Source of the DNA: Aporrectodea caliginosa
Lineage: Eukaryota > Annelida > Clitellata > Crassiclitellata > Lumbricidae
Assembly (NCBI GenBank): GCA_020284085.1
Contig: JACEVL010000204.1
Span: forward strand, 186,001-250,000
DNA: 64,000 bases
Direction: 5' to 3'
This document shows positions 61,101 through 64,000 of this stretch, in pieces. Within the stretch, counting starts at the first letter, position 1. Every line of letters begins with the position of its first letter. Under the pieces are notes generated by a model. It worked only from the letters and a program-made list of their open reading frames with translations, made no database searches and was not told where the DNA came from. The position numbers and the translations under genes were made by a program.

Positions 61101-63328
61101 TGCCCCCGGGCGCTGAAACCCTTCGTTACGCCACTGACTGTTTTAGCGAAGTTAAAACTAAGAGGATGCCTGATGTGACAAAATGCCCTGATGTAGTTGA
61201 ACAAGACCTGCCAATAGGAGATATATGTGTGAAGTCATAGTGAGCAAGCAATCAATGGTGACACCAAGAGTTTTGATTTTGTTTCATAACAGGATTTTGA
61301 TTGTTGCAAGAGCAAGTGATGAATGTTAAGAGCAAGACTTCATGCTGGTGAGTTGTAAAAAGAATTGCCTCTGACTTAGGTGAGTTCCCTGCAAGATCAT
61401 TAACACTTTCATGCTGAGCTGCACTGGTTACCCAGTCACTGTTAGAACAGGATCGTTATTGAAGTGCTGACACATAACCAAATGCCAAGACAGGATAAAC
61501 AGACTTTGAGTTCAGTTTTAGCTGAGGGATCTCTGGCATATAGAGTGACACAGAATTGCTGCACCACTGTATTATGCTTGCCTGCAATTTAACAATTAGG
61601 TATCCACTGAATGAAACATTTTGTTAAGTGTGCAAGTAAGAGCAATCTCAATTACGTTGCTAAGTGTGCTACTAAAAGCAGTTGAATAATGCTTAAGATA
61701 AGCAGATTGAAAGGGAACAACATTCAGAGACAATGTTACATGCCTCTGAAGCCTTAGTAAATAAGCGTTCAAACAGGCAGAAATTATTCAAACTCAAAAT
61801 AGATAAATTACTCAGACTTGAAATAAGTCTTTGGTTAACCGGATAATCCTTATCTAGGTCCGGCTTTCTTAATGAGCAAACCGACTTTCATGATTCATGA
61901 CAGTTATCAATTCCAATAAATCCTGAAACCCTACTGGAATCCAGCAAGAACTCAACATAGTCAGAATCAGCTAGGCTAATAAAACTAAGCCAATGGTCAG
62001 GCAAACAAGTACCATATGTACCATTGGTCCAATTTCAATATGTAAAACTTGGGGTTCCATGTAATTTCGAAACACAAGCTCTTTTGATGCACACACGACT
62101 TCTCCATTGCAAACAGATCTTGTTTCCATATTTAATTTATTTAATTTAATGAAGCATGAGGGATGTTCATATTATCCCATTTATTTTACAGTTTCTCCTA
62201 TCTAATGACCAAATTCGCATTAAAAAACTAATCAAATATAATCCTTAAGAAAGTTTATTTAGTTTTCACATTCAAAAAACTGTCTGGTAAAGCTTCACAG
62301 TTAGCCTATCATCACTAGACACTTTGAATAGTTACTAATCACTGTCTGGTTGAAACCCAAACACATTGTCAATCTTATGTGACCACATCACACCTTGCAA
62401 TTTGTTTAAGAAACTTTTATTCACTGCCAGACAATTTATGTCTGAGCATTAAACCGCACTATCTTAATGACGTCTCCCTCACTAACAGAAAACAAGATTA
62501 CAAATTTAATTTTTGTGTTTTAGCTCTAGCTGTTAGCTCTAGAATTAATCCCCAAAGTCCTAAAACGAAGTCATTAGATATACCCACGGGGCAGTTCAAA
62601 CTCACTTGTTGCTTTTCACAGATCCTATTGCACTATATAAATTCTACTTCAATGTTTAGACACATACATACATGTATTTTATAACTCATAATCCTTTGTG
62701 TGACTCCACGGTTCTCAAACGGCGCTATATAAGTGTCTAACTACACACGCATGCATGCATACATACATCACAGACCGACAAATGACCACATACCACACTT
62801 CGAACAGCTATAGTTCTTCACAGTTTCGATGGTCTCGTTCGATGGAATCTCTGGAAAGCTGGTAATCCTGTAAATGTTGAGTTTTTTTGCTTTTCCGTGA
62901 ATCGTAGAATTTAAAAACACAATATAGGATAATCCAATTTCGACTTTGGGGCTGACACATTTAGTCCTGACCCCTTTCTCCGCAAAAACCCCAACCACGA
63001 TAGATCGATATCCCTTTCCGCTGTCTTTCTGCGGCAGACTGCCCTTGAATACTGTATCGACCCTGAACGTGAAGTTGTAATACGACCCTTTTCCAGTCCC
63101 TGACTCAACTTTCCAGCTGTGTAAACGCTGTGCTCTACCCTCAAACACGACGGGGGCAAGAACTGTCCGAGAGGGTAGGTCATCGAACCGTGAACCGCAT
63201 GAATATTCGCATCTGACTCGACAAATGATTACCAGAAACACGAAAAACGTAGTCCGTTTAATCGATCTGGCGTCGAAATATATCGCCATCACGCTACGGT
63301 AACCGAAACTTTTCGATCGAGTTATCAC
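35668..63328 (-). CDS. NRG: Neuregulin-like ErbB ligand precursor, eight coding exons
   Basis: Joining 63328-62794, 57847-57679, 56189-56077, 49891-49792, 49282-49206, 40073-39971, 39091-38956 and 36180-35668 gives 1746 nt, 581 residues and a stop. Order: signal peptide, N-terminal module, Ig (Cys204, Trp216, Cys255), EGF (Cys282-Cys316), membrane span (about 338-363), basic segment, cytoplasmic tail. This is the neuregulin plan: a membrane-bound precursor whose EGF domain, once released or presented, activates ErbB receptors. The Lys/Cys junction in the EGF domain is split by an intron where, as I recall, vertebrate NRG1 switches alpha and beta exons. The short juxtamembrane stalk (317-337) would be the shedding site. 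A homologue such as Vein is less likely because of the N-terminal module and the tail. Confidence 0.9.
36396..36465. repeat. Two tandem copies of about 33 bp in intron 7
   Basis: taatttagttaaaattattt and surrounding ctcaggtaa are repeated once, with one substitution. Confidence 0.85.
37660..38345 (+). mobile_element. LINE reverse transcriptase fragment in intron 7
   Basis: Plus-strand pieces in shifting frames: MLKKPSLNSDNYQPISTL (finger region); MLTCGIRQGS followed by PIGTMLSI and a broken FHLYADDTQ box (ISFLYRDDTQIHISFS); then ALERVQEWMV and LLLNPSK. This is an L2/CR1-type palm domain. The YADD motif itself is damaged, so it is inactive. It lies antisense to the neuregulin gene. Confidence 0.8.
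38640..38755. repeat. Three tandem copies of about 40-50 bp in intron 7
   Basis: The units share acctcc, a ctactgtgaaagcac block and actaa; spacing is irregular. Confidence 0.7.
38956..39091 (-). CDS. NRG: Neuregulin exon 7: basic cytoplasmic juxtamembrane segment
   Basis: 136 nt, acceptor ttttgacag, donor gtt|gtaagt. It encodes NFWRQRQAKRAKENLENSYQ and continues with AYSLGIHEGSLKLNQSGRRM. It is basic right after the membrane like NRG1 KTKKQRKKLHDRLRQ. Its start (1 nt completing a Ser codon) and its end (phase 0) are exactly what exons 6 and 8 need, which is strong evidence for it despite low sequence conservation. Confidence 0.85.
39971..40073 (-). CDS. NRG: Neuregulin exon 6: transmembrane segment
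   Basis: 103 nt, acceptor atctttag, donor cag|gtaaat. It encodes GRPFEIAFMMPIIGVVLIVV then VIICVVILSYCTI, a single strongly hydrophobic span of about 25 residues (338-363). The SYC after it matches the AYCK that follows the membrane span in vertebrate NRG1. Confidence 0.9.
40074..42850. other. Neuregulin intron 5, left part
   Basis: No exon, TIR or LINE block recognised. The stretch is unique-looking, with small AT-rich runs (for example about 41784-41825). Confidence 0.4.
42851..43205 (-). mobile_element. LINE 3' fragment, second family (copy B)
   Basis: The minus strand reads YHTAPLLWNGLPPEFEKFSD then PPPVLLSTTIIYLRLLYLSS and YLQKSHLFKNSYPDSSSSPP. It is homologous to 3790-4150. The frame is open for 72 codons from its first Met. 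Confidence 0.7.
43204..43317. repeat. (AAT)n microsatellite in two blocks
   Basis: Two runs of aataat separated by about 33 bp of unique sequence containing ctgaggtacctagaaaccta. Confidence 0.95.
44070..45494. mobile_element. TIR element carrying eleven GGATGGTAATGAC motifs
   Basis: The ends are GCCATTATCCGAAAAGTGGC (44075-44094) and its reverse complement GCCACTTTTCGGATAATGGC at 45467-45486. The motif GGGATGGTAATGAC or a close variant occurs at about 44261 (reverse), 44607, 44627, 44645, 44668 (reverse), 44689, 44728, 44753, 44916, 45099 and 45298. Outside the element I saw none. No transposase is evident and no target duplication is clear (outer flanks tatat and catatat). Confidence 0.8.
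46125..46190. repeat. (TA)n microsatellite
   Basis: About 33 uninterrupted TA units. Confidence 0.97.
46458..46822. mobile_element. 365 bp hAT-type element in intron 5
   Basis: CAGTGCTTCTCAAACTTTCT at the left; CAGTTTGAATAGCACTG at the right. Flanks tattaaaa and ccttaaaa match at 6 of 8. The left end is close to that of the MITE at 18068 (CAGTGCTTCCCAAAC), so the two families may be related. Confidence 0.75.
47700..47790 (-). mobile_element. tRNA-derived SINE head, minus strand
   Basis: In minus orientation: an A-box-like tctaatggttagcatgctg, then a B-box-like ggttttcaaatcc about 35 bp on. Its body probably extends left to about 47450. Confidence 0.65.
48367..48409. repeat. 20 bp unit, two copies
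   Basis: agccatgcataaaatctgct occurs twice head to tail. Confidence 0.9.
49206..49282 (-). CDS. NRG: Neuregulin exon 5: third EGF loop and juxtamembrane stalk
   Basis: 77 nt, acceptor gtttcag, donor aag|gtatgt. It encodes CKEPFEGRRCIEKRFDYEGI then SNGPE. C-x8-C with a Gly-Arg-Arg before the last cysteine matches the neuregulin third loop (CPNEFTGDRC). The short acidic segment after it is the likely cleavage region. Only one version of this exon was found between 40 and 49 kb. Confidence 0.9.
49792..49891 (-). CDS. NRG: Neuregulin exon 4: first two loops of the EGF domain
   Basis: 100 nt, acceptor atttgtag, donor aa|gtaaga. It encodes MYESHSILCPDQSFCLNN, GTCYILQTLSRRYC. Cysteines are spaced C-x5-C-x5-C-x10-C, close to neuregulin (C-x7-C-x5-C-x13-C). 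The exon stops inside the Lys codon between the fourth and fifth EGF cysteines. It follows exon 3 with almost no linker, so the glycosylated spacer of some NRG1 forms is absent or encoded by an unseen optional exon. Confidence 0.92.
50200..52050 (-). mobile_element. 1851 bp hAT-type element in intron 3
   Basis: TAGGGTGGTCCTTA and its reverse TAAGGACCACCCTA form the ends, with a perfect 8 bp target duplication gtattgac (50192-50199 and 52051-52058). The minus strand holds transposase remnants (next entry). The TAGGG... terminus differs from the CAGTG/CAGGG ends of the others. Confidence 0.93.
50600..51940 (-). pseudogene. Degenerate transposon protein in the hAT-type element
   Basis: Minus-strand pieces: GGDKVERLPVVISGG then VPKLPAGTGEAMAKAVVGCL (51700-51830); AMSFDKTATV-like sequence (about 51650), which corresponds to a CFDTTASNTG block; and DDYQELLELTIIYVGGIP (51310-51360). 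These are the successive blocks of a widespread invertebrate transposon protein of 600-700 residues that I know only as hAT-related. Stops and frame changes show it is dead. Confidence 0.65.
52440..52522. repeat. (TG)n-rich microsatellite
   Basis: Runs of gtgtgtgtgtg with gcgtgcgtg interruptions. Confidence 0.95.
53087..53130. repeat. (GGA)n-rich microsatellite
   Basis: ggaggaggaggaggaggag with imperfect flanks. Confidence 0.95.
53527..53920 (+). mobile_element. tRNA-derived SINE, plus strand
   Basis: The A-box-like cagaggttagcatg is followed by an inverted duplicate (tgtcaaacatgctaaccatt) and a B box (aggttcaaatctc). The body has gacttagactgtcaatggga and ends near ttctcttggaggattgtg. Confidence 0.65.
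54385..54482 (-). mobile_element. tRNA-like SINE head, minus strand
   Basis: In minus orientation the A-box-like gagatggttgtatggtaac and the B box caggttcaatacccgc are about 40 bp apart. It could be a tRNA pseudogene; no intact cloverleaf was established. Confidence 0.6.
54900..54990 (+). mobile_element. LINE 3' tail fragment
   Basis: gcgcctctgatgagtctctc then gaggcgctatataaat is the same kind of tail as at 8107-8145. Confidence 0.7.
55323..55603 (+). mobile_element. 5'-truncated SINE flanked by a direct repeat of about 50 bp
   Basis: The SINE body (about 55377-55550) matches 18678-18835, including gagtacactgaccg and gtcggtgggaagatgaga, and ends in a tcttcttcttc tail. It is flanked by near-identical copies of about 50 bp (55323-55375 and 55552-55603) containing gttgtggagttgcaatggcc and agcagcaaaagttttc. 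Confidence 0.8.
55640..55790 (+). mobile_element. LINE C-terminal fragment
   Basis: The plus frame reads VGPSLWSWNNLPPSIRSKIL then SLCFLKTLY, the xVGPxLWNxLPxxIR ... FKxxLKTxLF block of LINEs. Confidence 0.65.
56077..56189 (-). CDS. NRG: Neuregulin exon 3: second half of the Ig domain
   Basis: 113 nt, acceptor tttctag, donor aag|gtatgc. It reads QGSNLEIRELKQEDSGLYAC then QAVNVLGSSNWSRIQVK. DSGLYAC is the canonical strand-F motif with the second disulfide cysteine (Cys255). The NWS glycosylation site is in the last strand. The phase-1 end fits exon 4. Confidence 0.92.
57679..57847 (-). CDS. NRG: Neuregulin exon 2: first half of the Ig domain
   Basis: 169 nt, acceptor ttattag, donor cag|gtgagc. 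It encodes RKPNCQIYLRGKYNGT, IGKKLRLHCKVRGKPFPQ and VNWAKDGQPLVPKKG. This gives the Ig strand-B cysteine (Cys204) and strand-C tryptophan (Trp216), in the spacing of C2/I-set domains. It starts in phase 1 and ends in phase 2, fitting both neighbours. Confidence 0.9.
58200..60940. other. Neuregulin intron 1, middle part, no exon seen
   Basis: No Ig, EGF or other exon is recognised on the minus strand, and no TIR pair was noted. An alternative first exon could lie here but none is supported. Confidence 0.35.
60948..61136. mobile_element. 189 bp hAT-type MITE in intron 1
   Basis: CAGTGGCATAACGAAGGG and CCCTTCGTTACGCCACTG form the ends, with a perfect 8 bp target duplication actgtttt (60940-60947 and 61137-61144). 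The tip is similar to the hAT at 17651 (CAGTGGCGTAAC). Confidence 0.95.
62715..62770. repeat. LINE/SINE-type tail and short tetranucleotide run
   Basis: cggcgctatataagtgtcta, then catgcatgcatacatacatc. It lies just left of the exon 1 donor. Confidence 0.6.
62794..63328 (-). CDS. NRG: Neuregulin exon 1: signal peptide and GGF/NRG2-type N-terminal module
   Basis: Two in-frame ATGs are possible, 63328 and 63289; the second puts a hydrophobic core (TTFFVFLVIICRV) 12 residues in and is the more natural signal-peptide start. After it, RTVLAPVVFEGRAQRLHSW, VDTVFKGSLP and SYIVFLNSTIHG resemble the blocks VVxEGKV, VxxVWxxK and RYIFFxEP of the NRG1 type II and NRG2 N-terminal region. The exon ends at KNYSCSKC, which corresponds to the vertebrate VLCKRC. 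Three N-x-S/T sites lie in the module (NFT, NST, and NYS at the end). The donor is g|gtatgt (phase 1). Confidence 0.85.
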
Positions 63329-63892
63329 GATTTGTACGAACTTCGGTCACGACAGAGGTAGTAGACATTAATCAACTGAGGCATCGTGCGTCTCTCTGCT
63401 GACGAGGACCATTGCCTATAATGCAATGGCGAGCACTGAACTATGAATGAGATAACTTCCGGTCGACTAGGTTGCGCCATTGGTGGGATCCCACTTGCGG
63501 TACAATGACGTACAGATCAACCAATTGCCTACGGTGTAGGCCTAATCCCATATAAATTGTGTACTAGACATTAACTTAAGTAACAGGCCAACACTTCATG
63601 CTAGCACGTCACCGGGAACCTCTTGTCATTATCGTGCTTAAAAAAATAAACTTCCGACACTACAGGCCGCCTTTGACTTTAGAAGCCTACTGTTGATAAT
63701 GGGCAGAGAAGGCGATGGCTGTAAATTAAAGAGATAATAAACTTAGCGGCGATTATCACAAGTAAATTAGACGAGCAGGACTGTATTAATGTAGTACTGA
63801 TAAGAATTTAGGCTGACAATAATTGGTCTAAAATACCATGCGTAGGCCTAGGCTTATGTTTGTAGCCCATAGGCGTAGGCCTGATGAGTTTG
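63329..63892 (-). promoter_or_regulatory. Probable 5' UTR and promoter side of the neuregulin gene
   Basis: Sequence upstream of the first ATG, inferred from position only. No TATA box or initiator could be assigned with confidence. Confidence 0.35.
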
Positions 63893-64000
63893 TATTCTCT
63901 CAGAATAACTACACAGAAGCGCTCTCGATCAGCACGAAAACCCCGGGGAAAAGAAACGTCTTTAAGGAACGAGAGACCAAAGAGGAAAAGCTAGTCATTA
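63893..64000 (-). mobile_element. LINE 3' end entering the window edge
   Basis: In minus orientation it reads tggtctctcgttccttaaag, ggttttcgtgctg and gtagttattctgagag, matching 8058-8140. The rest lies beyond the window. Confidence 0.8.

Overview
This is a 64 kb piece of an animal nuclear genome: AT-rich, with spliced genes, many short TIR transposons, tRNA-type SINEs, and 3' ends of L2/CR1-like LINEs ending in the motif gcgctatataaat. The mix of hAT, piggyBac, LINE and tandem-repeat sequence, together with the gene content, suggests a marine invertebrate, most likely a deuterostome. The species cannot be named from the sequence.

The main gene lies on the minus strand from 63328 down to 35668. 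Eight exons join in frame through seven GT-AG introns and encode a 581-residue neuregulin-type ErbB ligand. In order it has a signal peptide, an N-terminal module like that of neuregulin-1 type II (GGF) and neuregulin-2, one C2-type Ig domain, one EGF domain, a single membrane span, a basic juxtamembrane stretch and a 170-residue last coding exon. No frame break was found. Splice phases agree at every junction, and the exon lengths sum to 582 codons including the stop.

A second gene fragment (minus strand, 2096-1449) is the last two coding exons of an unidentified, probably membrane-anchored protein with an acidic tail. A possible short first exon (10767-10654, minus) is weak.

The rest is mostly mobile and repetitive DNA. 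From 1 to 9.4 kb there are LINE 3' fragments, a 408 bp foldback element and a deleted LTR retrotransposon (two about 570 bp LTRs, a primer-binding site, zinc knuckle and aspartic protease). From 9.7 to 25.2 kb there are a foldback carrying telomere-like repeats, two broken piggyBac elements, and several hAT elements, one hosting a MITE and a SINE. From 25.5 to 29.4 kb there is a large minisatellite with a 37 bp unit and roughly 100 copies. From 29.9 to 32.9 kb there are two sister hAT MITEs and a nested pair of hAT elements, all with perfect 8 bp target-site duplications.

The neuregulin introns hold further elements: a TIR element at 44.07-45.49 kb carrying eleven copies of a GGATGGTAATGAC motif, an 1851 bp hAT element at 50.2-52.05 kb with transposase remnants, a 189 bp MITE at 60.9 kb, SINEs and microsatellites. 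hAT-type elements dominate: ten have clear 8 bp duplications, and two of those have interiors that have become tandem arrays of end-derived sequence.
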